64,000 nt of DNA from Serratia fonticola (GTDB lineage Bacteria; Pseudomonadota; Gammaproteobacteria; Enterobacterales; Enterobacteriaceae). The position numbers and the translations under genes are program-made. The notes beneath the pieces are model-generated. The model worked only from the letters and a program-made list of their open reading frames with translations, did not search any database and was not told the DNA's origin. Position 1 is the stretch's first letter, and every line of letters begins with the position of its first letter. Shown piece by piece: positions 8,911-17,975 of the stretch. Where the stretch lies: contig NZ_VFMK01000001.1 in assembly GCF_006715025.1 (NCBI RefSeq), positions 5,084,001-5,148,000 on the forward strand. Reading direction: 5' to 3'.

Positions 8911-9849
8911 TTATAATGTAATGACGGTCCCTGTTTTACCTTCAATACCCTCTTTTGCTTTCTCCAGCAGGGTGATCAGCGCCTTACGCCCCGGTTTTGA
9001 CTCTGCAAAGGCCAATGCCGCCTCTACTTTTGGCAACATCGAACCTTTGGCAAACTGGTTGTCAGCAATCAGTTGCCGCGCATCACTGACGTTAAGCGAA
9101 TCAAGCCACTGCTGTTCAGGTTTGCCAAAGTTGATCGCCACTTTTTCAACGGCTGTCAAAATGATCAACAGATCGGCATCGATCTGCTCTGCCAGTTTGG
9201 CGCTGGCCCAATCCTTGTCGATCACCGCTCCCGCACCTTTCAAATGGTGGCCTTCGGCAATCACTGGGATCCCACCGCCACCAACGGTGATCACCACCTG
9301 CCCCGCCTCCAGCAACGCCTTCACCGTTTCTTTTTCAACGATATCCAACGGTTTCGGCGAAGCCACAACACGACGGTAACCGCGTCCCGCGTCCTCAATG
9401 ATATTAAACCCTTTGCTCCTCAGCCTATCCGCCTCTTCCGCCGTAAAAAAAGAACCAATCGGCTTGGTCGGATTAGCAAACGCCGGATCCGCTGCATCGA
9501 CGGTCACCTGAGTGATCAGAGTGCTCACCGGTTTGTGGATATTCTGCTCCAGCAACGCCTCACGCAACGCATTCTGCAGATCATAACCGATATAGCCTTG
9601 GCTGAGTGCAACGCAAACCGACATGGGCAACATCGGCGTATGGGAGTCGCTTTTAGCAGCAATCTCAAAGGCCTGGTTGATCATCCCGACTTGAGGCCCA
9701 TTACCATGTGTCACCACTACTTCGTGGCCTGCGGCAATCAATTCAACCACGGCCTGTGCCGTCGTTTTGACCGCTGCCATCTGTTCTGGTAACCCTTCAC
9801 CCAGCGCATTACCTCCCAGCGCCAAAACAATTCTTTGCTGCTTAGCCAT
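8911..9849 (-). CDS. yqeA: Carbamate kinase-like protein YqeA
   Basis: YqeA belongs to the amino acid kinase family and resembles carbamate kinase, which makes ATP from carbamoyl phosphate and ADP. The 312-residue protein shows ALGGNALGEG near the N-terminus, THGNGPQVGMI near residue 50, and the DAGRGYRRVVASPKP, VGGGGIPVI and DKDWASAKLA segments of the family. I use ATG 9849, with GGAG seven bases upstream; the earlier ATG at 9867 lies on that ribosome site. It is the last gene of ygeW-ygeX-ygeY-hyuA-yqeA, the same order as in E. coli, and would conserve the energy of the carbamoyl group released by YgeW. Confidence 0.93.
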   Translation of the reverse strand: MAKQQRIVLALGGNALGEGLPEQMAAVKTTAQAVVELIAAGHEVVVTHGNGPQVGMINQAFEIAAKSDSHTPMLPMSVCVALSQGYIGYDLQNALREALLEQNIHKPVSTLITQVTVDAADPAFANPTKPIGSFFTAEEADRLRSKGFNIIEDAGRGYRRVVASPKPLDIVEKETVKALLEAGQVVITVGGGGIPVIAEGHHLKGAGAVIDKDWASAKLAEQIDADLLIILTAVEKVAINFGKPEQQWLDSLNVSDARQLIADNQFAKGSMLPKVEAALAFAESKPGRKALITLLEKAKEGIEGKTGTVITL

Positions 9850-9901
9850 CAAGTGACTCCTTTTCACTGAGAATAGTTTTTATCCCACCATTGCACATGC
9901 T

Positions 9902-11299
9902 TTAGGCCGGCTCTCCCCGGTCAGCAGTGAATGGACGACGCGCAATAAAGCGCCCTTGACCAGCGTGGCCGGTAAATTTGCCTGACTGAGCTACCACGTC
10001 ACCCCGCAACAGCGTCATGACCGGCTCACCCTGACAAAGAAAATCTTCATAAGGGGAATAGTCCAGGTTGTCATGCAGGTTTTGATGCCGGATCTTGCTT
10101 ACTGCATGCGGATCGAACAGCACCAGATCCGCATCGGCCCCAGGCAGCAAGCTCCCCTTGCGTGGCCACAGGCCAAACAGCTTGGCAGGCTGGGTACTGG
10201 TCAGATCGACAAAACGAGACGCTGAAATCCGGCCGCTCATCACGCCTTCGGAAAAGAGCAGTTGCAGGCGGTTCTCCACACCGGGCAGCCCATTCGGACA
10301 ACGAGAGAAATCATCACGCCCCATTTCCAGACGCTGCCAATATGGGAAAGTACAGTGATCGGTGGCCAAGGTATCAATAGAACCGTCAGCGATCCCAACC
10401 CATAGACGATCCTGCTCGGTACGGGCACGCAGTGGAGGGCTGAGAATATATTTCAAGCCATCCTCCCGCAGATAACAGCGTTCATTCAGCAGCAGATACT
10501 GCGGGCAGGTTTCTACCCAGACCGGCTGCCCCGCACGTTTGGCCAGACGCAGATAGTCCAGCCCCAGTCCGTTAGAAAGGTGGACAATATATAACGGGGC
10601 ATTACCCGCCAGACGGGCCAGATTGATCATCCGGCCAATCGCTTCCGCCTCACACTCCATCGGGCGGCTCTGCGCATGATAGATAGGGGCTGTTTTTCCT
10701 GCAGCCAATAATTCTGCACGTCGCCAGGCGATAGCCGCATCGTTTTCCGGATGTACCGTCGCCAGTGCCCCAACCTCATGCAAGCGCCGTAGTGCTTTCA
10801 ATATCTGAGCGTCCTCCAGCTTATACTGGTAGGTCAGATAGAGTTTGAAACTGCTGATCCCTTCATCATGCACCATACTGTGCATCTCATTGAGGATCTC
10901 ATCATCCACATGCTGGATGACGCCATGAAAGCTGTAATCAACCGCAGCCTGTCCATGGGCATAACCGTGATATACCTGCAACTGATGATGCAGAGAGCAT
11001 CCAGCCGGGCCGAACCCCATGTGGTCCACGATGGTCGTGGTCCCCCCACAGGCAGCCGCGCGGGTGCCAGAAAAAAAGTCGTCACAACTCCTGGCGAGAC
11101 CAACATCAATATTGAAATGCGTATGCACATCGACACCGCCAGGCATCACGTACAGCCCCTGCGCGTCGATAATCTCCGTATCGTGACCAACCGCGAGATG
11201 CGGCCCAACACGCACAATCTGCCCGTTCTCTATCAATACATCATGGTGATGCTCACTTTGTGCATCAACCAACCGGCCTCCCTTAATCAGACGTTTCAT
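9902..11299 (-). CDS. hyuA: Dihydropyrimidinase/D-hydantoinase-type hydrolase
   Basis: This 465-residue cyclic amidohydrolase has the metal motif DVHTHFN near residue 57, the likely carbamylated lysine in SSFKLYLTY near 150, the histidine motifs TVHPEN and IVHLSNG, and the catalytic aspartate in LATDHC. E. coli HyuA is a D-phenylhydantoinase in vitro; in the purine cluster it probably opens a hydantoin or dihydropyrimidine-like ring. AAGGAG stands seven bases before ATG 11299 and partly follows a terminator-like hairpin. It is the fourth gene of the ygeW-to-yqeA unit. Confidence 0.93.
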   Translation of the reverse strand: MKRLIKGGRLVDAQSEHHHDVLIENGQIVRVGPHLAVGHDTEIIDAQGLYVMPGGVDVHTHFNIDVGLARSCDDFFSGTRAAACGGTTTIVDHMGFGPAGCSLHHQLQVYHGYAHGQAAVDYSFHGVIQHVDDEILNEMHSMVHDEGISSFKLYLTYQYKLEDAQILKALRRLHEVGALATVHPENDAAIAWRRAELLAAGKTAPIYHAQSRPMECEAEAIGRMINLARLAGNAPLYIVHLSNGLGLDYLRLAKRAGQPVWVETCPQYLLLNERCYLREDGLKYILSPPLRARTEQDRLWVGIADGSIDTLATDHCTFPYWQRLEMGRDDFSRCPNGLPGVENRLQLLFSEGVMSGRISASRFVDLTSTQPAKLFGLWPRKGSLLPGADADLVLFDPHAVSKIRHQNLHDNLDYSPYEDFLCQGEPVMTLLRGDVVAQSGKFTGHAGQGRFIARRPFTADRGEPA

Positions 11300-11314
11300 C
11301 TCTGCTCCTTAAAA

Positions 11315-11341
11315 ACCGCCGGGCGGCCAACGCTCGGCGGT
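11315..11341 (-). terminator. Intercistronic hairpin with T-run between ygeY and hyuA
   Basis: ACCGCCG (11335-11341 read on the minus strand) pairs with CGGCGGT (11315-11321), followed by TTTTT and then AAGGAG of hyuA. It resembles a weak intrinsic terminator inside the operon and could reduce hyuA-yqeA expression relative to ygeWXY. Confidence 0.5.
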
Positions 11342-11357
11342 GGGCCAGGGTATTCAG

Positions 11358-12575
11358 CTATTGCCCTAATTGTTGCAAGTACACCAGAGGGATTGCGGCA
11401 TACATGGCTGCGCATTTCACCAGATGCTCTTTCCAGGTTTTTTCATTTGGGGCATGGGCTTCTGGTTCTTTACCCGGCCCAAAGCCGATAACCGGGATAC
11501 CGTGCCGCCCCATGATGGAGACGCCATTGGTAGAGAATGTCCATTTATCCACGACGGGTTTCTTGTTAAACAGCCCTTCATACGCCTGGCTCAGCGTCTT
11601 GACCGTGATATGCTCAGGCTCAACTTTCCAGGTTGGGAAGTAACATTCGGTAGGGTAGACCAATCCGGTGTAGGACGGACGATCATAGTTGTACATAGAG
11701 ACTTCTGCCTTCGCCGCTTTGACGGCTGGCAGAGCACGGATTTCCTCTAAGGCCCCTTCCCAGGTTTCCCCCCAGGTCAGCCGGCGGTCGATCGATACCG
11801 CACAGCTGTCAGCCACGGCACAACGGCTTGGTGAAGTGAAGAAAATTTCAGAAACCGTCAGCGTCCCTTTACCCAGAAACTCGTCAGTACCCAGGCGGGT
11901 AGAAAGCTGCTGCAATTCACCGAGGATAGGCCCCATTTTAAAGATCGCATTATCCCCACGCTCCGGTGCCGAACCATGGCAACTGACGCCCTGCACATCA
12001 ATGCGGATTTCCATACGTCCACGATGGCCACGATAAATCTGACAGTCAGTCGGTTCGGTACTGACAACAAACTCAGGGCGGATCTTCGATTGTTCAATAA
12101 TGTATTGCCAGCAAAGCCCATCACAGTCCTCTTCCTGCACTGTCCCGGTGACCAGCAGCGTGTACTGATCCTCCAGCCCGAGATCCTTGATGATCTTGCC
12201 TGCATAAACCATCGCGGCCATGCCACCTTCCTGATCGGAAGCACCACGACCACCGATCAGATCATCATCTTCCATCCCTTGATAAGGATCGAAATTCCAG
12301 TTCTTAATATTGCCGATGCCGACGGTATCAATATGGGCGTCCATCCCAATCAGGTGCGGTCCGTGGCCGATATACCCCAGAATATTGCCCATGGGATCAA
12401 TATCTACCCGATCAAAACCCACCTTCAGCATTTCTTCCTTGATACGTAGCACCACGCGCTTCTCATCGCAGCTTTCACTGGGAATAGCGATCATATCGCG
12501 CAGGAAGGCGGTCATATCGGCTTTATATTGATAGGCTTTTTCCAATACCATTTCAAAAGGCACATGCTTGGCCAT
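11358..12575 (-). CDS. ygeY: YgeY-type M20 peptidase/deacylase family hydrolase
   Basis: The 405-residue protein is an M20/ArgE/DapE-type metallohydrolase. It shows GMDAHIDTVG (metal His and catalytic Asp), GRGASDQEGG, VQEEDCDG with the Glu pair, STEPTD, and a late EAHAPNE histidine motif. It agrees almost residue by residue with E. coli YgeY. Members cleave amide or ureido bonds; in this pathway it probably releases an amino acid such as diaminopropionate from a carbamoylated precursor (inference). Start at ATG 12575 follows AGGAG by eight bases; the open frame before it overlaps the end of ygeX. Confidence 0.93.
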   Translation of the reverse strand: MAKHVPFEMVLEKAYQYKADMTAFLRDMIAIPSESCDEKRVVLRIKEEMLKVGFDRVDIDPMGNILGYIGHGPHLIGMDAHIDTVGIGNIKNWNFDPYQGMEDDDLIGGRGASDQEGGMAAMVYAGKIIKDLGLEDQYTLLVTGTVQEEDCDGLCWQYIIEQSKIRPEFVVSTEPTDCQIYRGHRGRMEIRIDVQGVSCHGSAPERGDNAIFKMGPILGELQQLSTRLGTDEFLGKGTLTVSEIFFTSPSRCAVADSCAVSIDRRLTWGETWEGALEEIRALPAVKAAKAEVSMYNYDRPSYTGLVYPTECYFPTWKVEPEHITVKTLSQAYEGLFNKKPVVDKWTFSTNGVSIMGRHGIPVIGFGPGKEPEAHAPNEKTWKEHLVKCAAMYAAIPLVYLQQLGQ

Positions 12576-12628
12576 TTTGTTATTCTCCTGTAATTTGATA
12601 AGTTCCATTAACCTCGGACAAGGCGGGG

Positions 12629-13828
12629 TTAGTTCATCGATGGGTATTTCCCTGCCCACACCACCTGCCGATAGTGATCAACATCGGTATCTCCCTCAGT
12701 GCTGAGCAACAGCACTACCGAATCCGCGTTCAACTTCAATTGTTCTCTTAACTGTTCACGTTGTGGACTGAAATGCACGGCGGCCATAACCCCCAGCCCC
12801 ACCGCCCCAGACTCGCCGGAAACCACGCGTGGATCATTGCCCAATGGATTGCCCAGAACCCGCATCCCGAGCGCGGAAACCGGGTCTTGGCACGAGATGA
12901 ACTGACGTACACAGTTTCGCAGCAGTGGCCACCCCAGCGGATTGGGCTCACCGCATGCCAGTCCGGCCATGATGGTCGCCATGCTGCCCCCGACATTGAC
13001 AATTTCGCCTTTTTTCCCCGAGCGATAGAGACAGTCGGCGAGTGCGGGCTCCACCAGCACTGAATGCAGTTGTTTCGCTCCATAAACATCCACCAGATAG
13101 CCCAATACACCGGCCGCCATCGCCCCCACGCCACATTGCAGAAATACGTGGCTCGGCGCCGGTAAACCACGCTGCTCAATCTGCTCTACCGCCTCATCTG
13201 CCAACGTGGAATAGCCTTGCATGATCCAGGTCGGGATCCGGGTATATCCCGCCCATGAGGTGTCTTGCACCACTACCCACCCTTTCTGCTCGGCATTTTT
13301 CATCGTTAAACGCACGGTATCGTCATAGTTCATGTCAGTGACGATGCATTCGGCTCCCAAAGCGCGAATATGCTCCACTCGCTCCGTTGCCGAGCCATGT
13401 GGCATATAGACAATCGCCCGTTGCCCCAGCTGTTGTGCCGCCCAAGCGACACCACGGCCGTGGTTGCCATCCGTGGTAGTGGCAAAGGTCATTGGCTGTT
13501 TGATCGCCTGCTTAAGCGTGGTGAAAGAACAGGCCTCGAGATCGAGTTGATATTGCTCGCACAACAGGCGGGCGATGGCATAAGCGCCACCAAGCATTTT
13601 GAAAGCGTTTAAACCGAAACGTTTGGACTCATCCTTAACCAGGATTTTCCTTACGCCGAACAACCGCGCCAATTCATCAAGTTCACACAGCGGCGTTGGT
13701 TGATAGCCAGCAAGTTGACGATGAAAGGCCCGCGCCTTTTTCGCCTCCGCCACCGAAAACACCGTAGAACGCTCACCGGTAAAGAAACGGTTGTCGGCAA
13801 TATCCATCTTTAATGAAAACTCAAACAT
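12629..13828 (-). CDS. ygeX: 2,3-Diaminopropionate ammonia-lyase
   Basis: YgeX (DpaL) is a fold type II PLP enzyme that converts 2,3-diaminopropionate to pyruvate and two ammonia. In the 399-residue protein the PLP lysine is in RFGLNAFKMLGG near residue 77, the substrate/cofactor loop is TTTDGNHGRG near 120, and the glycine-rich phosphate loop is QCGVGAMAAGV. The start MFEFSLKMDIADN matches the E. coli N-terminus. It lies between ygeW and ygeY; a hairpin (13848-13854 with 13868-13874) stands in the ygeW-ygeX gap. It explains how purine carbon reaches pyruvate. Confidence 0.94.
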   Translation of the reverse strand: MFEFSLKMDIADNRFFTGERSTVFSVAEAKKARAFHRQLAGYQPTPLCELDELARLFGVRKILVKDESKRFGLNAFKMLGGAYAIARLLCEQYQLDLEACSFTTLKQAIKQPMTFATTTDGNHGRGVAWAAQQLGQRAIVYMPHGSATERVEHIRALGAECIVTDMNYDDTVRLTMKNAEQKGWVVVQDTSWAGYTRIPTWIMQGYSTLADEAVEQIEQRGLPAPSHVFLQCGVGAMAAGVLGYLVDVYGAKQLHSVLVEPALADCLYRSGKKGEIVNVGGSMATIMAGLACGEPNPLGWPLLRNCVRQFISCQDPVSALGMRVLGNPLGNDPRVVSGESGAVGLGVMAAVHFSPQREQLREQLKLNADSVVLLLSTEGDTDVDHYRQVVWAGKYPSMN

Positions 13829-13921
13829 AACGCCCCCAAAGGAATAGGGGCAGCAAACGGCTGTCTGGCTGCCCGTCTGGGATAATCACGGGAGAGTAAC
13901 CCGTAATAAATTGAGGCGGGC

Positions 13922-15109
13922 TCACTTAACCCGCTTTTGCCCTTCACGCAATAGCTGCTTGAGAATGGCTCCAGGTTTGGCATATTTGCGGGCCAGGATC
14001 ATGGCGGCGATAATGTAAGGCTTCCAACTGGCCTCTTTATAAGTCGCGATGCGGTACTTTTCGAACACCCCTTCGGTTACCTCCCCCTCTTTACAGGACA
14101 CTCCAGAGATATCCGCTGGCAAACAGTGCATATAGAGCGCGTCCCCTCCCTTGGTCAACTTCATCATCTCCTCACTACAGTGCCAGTCTTTATGATTGGC
14201 GTTCTCTGCCAGACAGTGCTGCTCCAGCGCCTTGAGACCATTGTGATCGTTTTGGCGCAACAGTTGGGTGCGCTTTTCCATGACCTGATAGGGAGCCCAG
14301 GATTTCGGGTAGACAATATCGGCCCCTTTAAATGCCTCGGCCATAGAGGAAACCTGTTTGAAACTGCCGCCTGAGGCCTGCGCATTACGTTTAGCCACGT
14401 CAATTACGTCCGGGATCAGATCGTACCCCTTAGGGTGCGCCAACGTGACATCCATACCAAAGCGAGTCATCAGGCCGATGATGCCTTGCGGTACTGAGAG
14501 CGGTTTGCCGTAGCTGGGGGAATAGGCCCAGGTCATGGCAATCTTTTTGCCTTTCAGCGCCTCAAGACTACCGAAGTGTTCCTGCAACCAAGCCAGATCG
14601 GCCATCGCCTGTGTCGGGTGATCGATGTCACACTGCAGGTTGATCAATGCGGGTCGTTGCGGTAGCACGCCCTGAACCACACCATCGTCCAATGCGGCAC
14701 CTACCTCACGCATATAGGCATTGCCAGCCCCGAGATACATGTCATCACGGATACCGATGGCATCTGCGCAAAACGAGATCATATTGGCTGTCTCACGCAC
14801 CGTTTCACCATGGGCAATCTGGGATTTGCCTTCATCCAGATCCTGCTGCGCCAGACCAAGCAGATTCAGCGCCGATGCATAAGAAAAACGCGTTCGGGTG
14901 GAGTTATCACGAAAAACGGAGATACCCAGACCACTGTTGAAGACCTTGGTGGCAATATTCTCGCTGCGGAGGGTTTTCAACGCCTCAGCGATTGCCAGTA
15001 CCTGCCGCAGTTCTGGTATGCTCTGCTCCCAGGTCAGTAAAAAATCTTTGCTGTGCAAATCAGACTTCTGTCCATTGATATACTCGAACAACGCCTCTAT
15101 CGTTCTCAT
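13922..15109 (-). CDS. ygeW: YgeW carbamoyltransferase
   Basis: YgeW is an aspartate/ornithine carbamoyltransferase homologue. The 395-residue protein has the carbamoyl-phosphate binding motif STRTRFSYAS near residue 72, the HPTQAMADL segment near 172, and the HCLPAD loop near 335. In E. coli the purified protein did not use the classical substrates; the cluster suggests phosphorolysis of a ureido or oxamate-type intermediate to carbamoyl phosphate, which YqeA would use. It is the first gene of the ygeW-ygeX-ygeY-hyuA-yqeA unit and is divergent from the regulator ygeV. Confidence 0.94.
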   Translation of the reverse strand: MRTIEALFEYINGQKSDLHSKDFLLTWEQSIPELRQVLAIAEALKTLRSENIATKVFNSGLGISVFRDNSTRTRFSYASALNLLGLAQQDLDEGKSQIAHGETVRETANMISFCADAIGIRDDMYLGAGNAYMREVGAALDDGVVQGVLPQRPALINLQCDIDHPTQAMADLAWLQEHFGSLEALKGKKIAMTWAYSPSYGKPLSVPQGIIGLMTRFGMDVTLAHPKGYDLIPDVIDVAKRNAQASGGSFKQVSSMAEAFKGADIVYPKSWAPYQVMEKRTQLLRQNDHNGLKALEQHCLAENANHKDWHCSEEMMKLTKGGDALYMHCLPADISGVSCKEGEVTEGVFEKYRIATYKEASWKPYIIAAMILARKYAKPGAILKQLLREGQKRVK

Positions 15110-15180
15110 TTCCCCAATCCTCAGTCGGTGACATTCCTTTCCAGCAACACAAGGGCTACCGGGTGTGATAGATAAACAGG

Positions 15181-15196
15181 TTCAATAACTGTGCCA
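15181..15196 (-). promoter_or_regulatory. Possible sigma-54 promoter of ygeW operon
   Basis: On the minus strand TGGCACAGTTATTGAA has a perfect -24 half (TGGCAC) and correct spacing, but the -12 element reads GA where GC is expected. It would give a leader of about 60 bases before ygeW. The mismatch lowers confidence. Confidence 0.45.
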
Positions 15197-15236
15197 ATGC
15201 TGACCGCCATGATGAGAAATAAATTAAAAGGGCAAA

Positions 15237-15250
15237 ATTGTGCGAACAAT
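15237..15250. promoter_or_regulatory. Inverted repeat upstream of ygeW promoter
   Basis: ATTGT and ACAAT flank a GCGA centre about 45 bp upstream of the -24 element of the ygeW promoter, an enhancer-like position for a YgeV-type activator. The rest of 15110-15524 is AT-rich with a Fur-like palindrome; no gene is seen there. Confidence 0.3.
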
Positions 15251-15392
15251 GCCACAGATTTATCGAATAATAAGGAAGAACATCATTGAGAAGAGTCGTA
15301 CTCATGATTAAATGGTACGAAGCAAAAAAGACAGATAACTGATTAAAACAGTAAGAAATACCAGATTGGCTTAGCCAAATTGATACGGTATT

Positions 15393-15410
15393 TTATGATA
15401 ATTATCATAA
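15393..15410. promoter_or_regulatory. 18-bp perfect palindrome resembling a Fur box
   Basis: TTATGATAATTATCATAA is a perfect palindrome 115 bp upstream of ygeV. The 19 bases at 15397-15415 agree with the Fur consensus GATAATGATAATCATTATC at 13 positions. A smaller inverted repeat, TTGGCT-T-AGCCAA, lies at 15366-15378. Fur control would fit a pathway rich in Fe-S proteins, but this is only sequence resemblance. Confidence 0.45.
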
Positions 15411-15524
15411 TGAGAATTTCCCCGGCCAACCATGTTAAAAAATGGATCGGTCCGTTTAGCAACCATCAGGGACTTCATTGTTGGAGACTTATTTCATCCT
15501 TATTTTTCTTCGGAAGGTTGCCGT

Positions 15525-17294
15525 ATGAACATTGTCGAACCGCAGTCGTTACTTATGCAAATCCAACCAACTATCCTGAAATTTACCAAAATGCTTGCCA
15601 GCGTACTCCAGCTCGAAGTGGAGATTGTTGATGCCGGCCTGAAGCGCGTGGCCGGCACGGGACCCTATAACCGTGCCCAGGGAAAAGGATTGAACACCAA
15701 TACCCATCTGCTGCGCTATGTTATAGAGAAAAAAAAAGAAAAAGTGGTGATCCAGTCACATCAAGACCCCCTCTGCGAACAGTGTAACTGTCGCGAAAAC
15801 TGTACTGAGCAGGCTTTTCTCGGCATCCCCATCGTCGTCAATCATCACTGTATCGGCGTCATCAGCCTGGTGGCCTTTACTGATGCTCAGCAGGAGAAGT
15901 TGAAAAATAACGTCCAGATGCTCTCAGACTATATAAGACATATTTCAACCATTTTTGTCGCAAAGTTGGTGGAATCCTCATCTGTGGAGGAAAACTTTAG
16001 CCATGTTCTGGTGACATTAATAGAGAATATGGATCAGGGAGTATTGGTCATAAATAAAGATAACAGAGTGGTACTAAGTAATAGCTCCGCGCAAAAACAG
16101 CTGGACACCAGCGCCGAAAGCATTGCAAATAGTGAATTAATAATAACGCCACTGACACAGTCAGGAAAATACAACTGCGGGAACGTTCAGTATATTCTTA
16201 ATATTAACCAGCGGCAGATGCTAATTACCGGTCAATTGCATAACATACAGGACCACCGCCTGTTTCTGATGGCGTTTCACCAGTCTCATATGGCACTTGA
16301 TGACGGGTTGATGAACGGAGAACCCGATATAGACCAACTGATCGGCAAATCAAAACCCATGAAGCAACTCAAACAATTGATTACGCGCATTGCTCCCGGT
16401 AATTCCAGCGTTCTGATCGTCGGCGAAAGCGGAACCGGCAAAGAGGTGGTTGCCAAGGCCATTCATCGTCTGAGCCTACGCAGCGATAAACCCTTTATCG
16501 CCATCAATTGCGCAGCAATCCCTGAACAACTATTAGAAAGTGAGCTGTTTGGCTATACCAAAGGGGCATTCACCGGGGCCTTGAACAGCGGAAAAATTGG
16601 GCTGATCCAATCGGCCAATACAGGGACACTGTTCCTGGATGAGATTGGTGACATGCCAATGATGCTACAGGCAAAACTACTGCGCGCCATCGAATCGCGT
16701 GAAGTACTGCCCATCGGGGCCAACAAACCTGTCCCCGTCGATATCCGTATTATTTCCGCCACCAACCAGAACTTTGAGCAATACATCGCTGAAGGAAAAT
16801 TCCGTGAAGATCTCTACTATCGCCTTAACGTAATCCCAATCAATCTGGCGCCTCTGCGGCAGCGCTCAGGGGATATAGAGCTGCTGGTTCACTTCTTCCT
16901 CAATCTGCATACCTTGCGCATGGGCTGCTGTTACCCCGGTATGACGCCTGATGTCATGAACCTGCTTAAGCATTACCGCTGGCCAGGCAATATACGAGAG
17001 CTCAGCAACCTGATGGAATATCTGGTTAATATCGTACCCAGTGGTGAAGTGATTGACCGCGATCTGCTTCCCCCTAACCTGATAACCGCCGCGCCTCCGC
17101 TCACGTTACCGGCCTCTCCACTGGCCACAACCCCCCACGATAACGCGGCCAGCGCCAACCTTGAGATCATGGAAAAACAGCTGATAGAAGAAGCCATTCA
17201 ACGCCACGCCAACAAAAAGCAAGCCGCAGAAGAGCTCGGCATTGGCGTCGCGACGTTATACCGTAAAATCAAAAAATACGAACTGGCCTGCTAG
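15525..17294 (+). CDS. ygeV: Sigma-54-dependent transcriptional activator YgeV
   Basis: The 589-residue regulator has an N-terminal sensory region (about 1-180, with a cysteine group CEQCNCRENC near 85-94), a PAS-like segment (about 185-280), a sigma-54 AAA+ domain (about 290-520) and a C-terminal Fis-type helix-turn-helix (KKQAAEELGIGVATLYRKI). The AAA+ domain keeps the Walker A motif GESGTGKE, the sigma-54 contact loop GAFTGA, and FLDEIGDMP. I start at ATG 15525 after GGAAGG; this matches the E. coli N-terminus, whereas the frame opens 31 codons earlier. It probably senses a purine-related signal and activates the sigma-54 promoters of this block. Confidence 0.93.
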   Translation: MNIVEPQSLLMQIQPTILKFTKMLASVLQLEVEIVDAGLKRVAGTGPYNRAQGKGLNTNTHLLRYVIEKKKEKVVIQSHQDPLCEQCNCRENCTEQAFLGIPIVVNHHCIGVISLVAFTDAQQEKLKNNVQMLSDYIRHISTIFVAKLVESSSVEENFSHVLVTLIENMDQGVLVINKDNRVVLSNSSAQKQLDTSAESIANSELIITPLTQSGKYNCGNVQYILNINQRQMLITGQLHNIQDHRLFLMAFHQSHMALDDGLMNGEPDIDQLIGKSKPMKQLKQLITRIAPGNSSVLIVGESGTGKEVVAKAIHRLSLRSDKPFIAINCAAIPEQLLESELFGYTKGAFTGALNSGKIGLIQSANTGTLFLDEIGDMPMMLQAKLLRAIESREVLPIGANKPVPVDIRIISATNQNFEQYIAEGKFREDLYYRLNVIPINLAPLRQRSGDIELLVHFFLNLHTLRMGCCYPGMTPDVMNLLKHYRWPGNIRELSNLMEYLVNIVPSGEVIDRDLLPPNLITAAPPLTLPASPLATTPHDNAASANLEIMEKQLIEEAIQRHANKKQAAEELGIGVATLYRKIKKYELAC

Positions 17295-17327
17295 GCTGTG
17301 CCCCCCACGATCAACGGGGGCACAGCC
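17294..17327. terminator. Bidirectional terminator-like hairpin between ygeV and mocA
   Basis: GGCTGTGCCCCC at 17294-17305 pairs perfectly with GGGGGCACAGCC at 17316-17327, beginning at the ygeV stop codon. There is no T-run, but the 12-bp GC-rich stem separates two convergent genes. Confidence 0.65.
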
Positions 17328-17335
17328 TCGGCACG

Positions 17336-17938
17336 TCATACGGCGGGGCATTCCCCCGCCTGCTCCGCATCTCGATGACATAATTGCTGATACTGCTGTG
17401 GGGTATCGACATCCTGATGGATCGCAAAATCCTTTACCTCCAGGAAACGATAATCCTGCCGTTGGATCACCTGTTTCATGGTCATATCAGGCCCTGCGGC
17501 CTGGATATGAGGGATCAGGGTACTCGGCAGCAAAACCGGATGCCCTTTGCCCAGTGAACAACGCGGGATCAGGGTAAACGCCCCTCTTTCTTGCCAGAGG
17601 GCTGCATACACCCAGCTATTGATACAAGGCATATCCCCCAAGGCAAGAAAAAAATGCGAACCACGCACCTGCTGTACCCCCACTCGGATTGAGGACAGCA
17701 TCCCCTGAGGATAATCAGCATTATGGACCACCACCACGCCAGGATGCTTATGATAGTGTTGAGCAAGTTCATCGCCGCGAAAGCCACTGACCACAATCAC
17801 CCGATGACAAAATCCCAGCGCATTGTTGATGGCTGCATCCAAGATCGTACCGTCACCGAATGGCATCATCATTTTCCAGCGCCCCATGCGGGTCGACATC
17901 CCTGCCGCCAGTATTACACTATCGATATGCTGCATCAT
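17336..17938 (-). CDS. mocA: Molybdenum cofactor cytidylyltransferase (MocA/YgfJ type)
   Basis: MocA joins CMP to molybdopterin to make the MCD cofactor used by xanthine dehydrogenase-type enzymes. The 200-residue protein is a MobA-like nucleotidyltransferase with the nucleotide loop LAAGMSTRMGRWKMMMPF at residues 11-28, LALGDMPCI near 97 and a GKGHPVLLP segment near 130. It is the last gene of the hydroxylase operon (fused catalytic subunit, 2Fe-2S subunit, mocA), where it would supply the cofactor for its neighbours. Confidence 0.9.
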   Translation of the reverse strand: MMQHIDSVILAAGMSTRMGRWKMMMPFGDGTILDAAINNALGFCHRVIVVSGFRGDELAQHYHKHPGVVVVHNADYPQGMLSSIRVGVQQVRGSHFFLALGDMPCINSWVYAALWQERGAFTLIPRCSLGKGHPVLLPSTLIPHIQAAGPDMTMKQVIQRQDYRFLEVKDFAIHQDVDTPQQYQQLCHRDAEQAGECPAV

Positions 17939-17975
17939 CTTCTCCTTGCTGCATGCTCCCTTTCTGGCAGAACAA

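Noticed and set aside
10868..11491. Open frame of 207 codons on the plus strand
   Set aside because: Antisense to hyuA and ygeY, which are well supported.
12960..13050. Regular hydrophobic and Gly-rich antisense frames around ygeX as an overlapping gene
   Set aside because: They mirror codon periodicity of ygeX on the other strand and lack any start signal.
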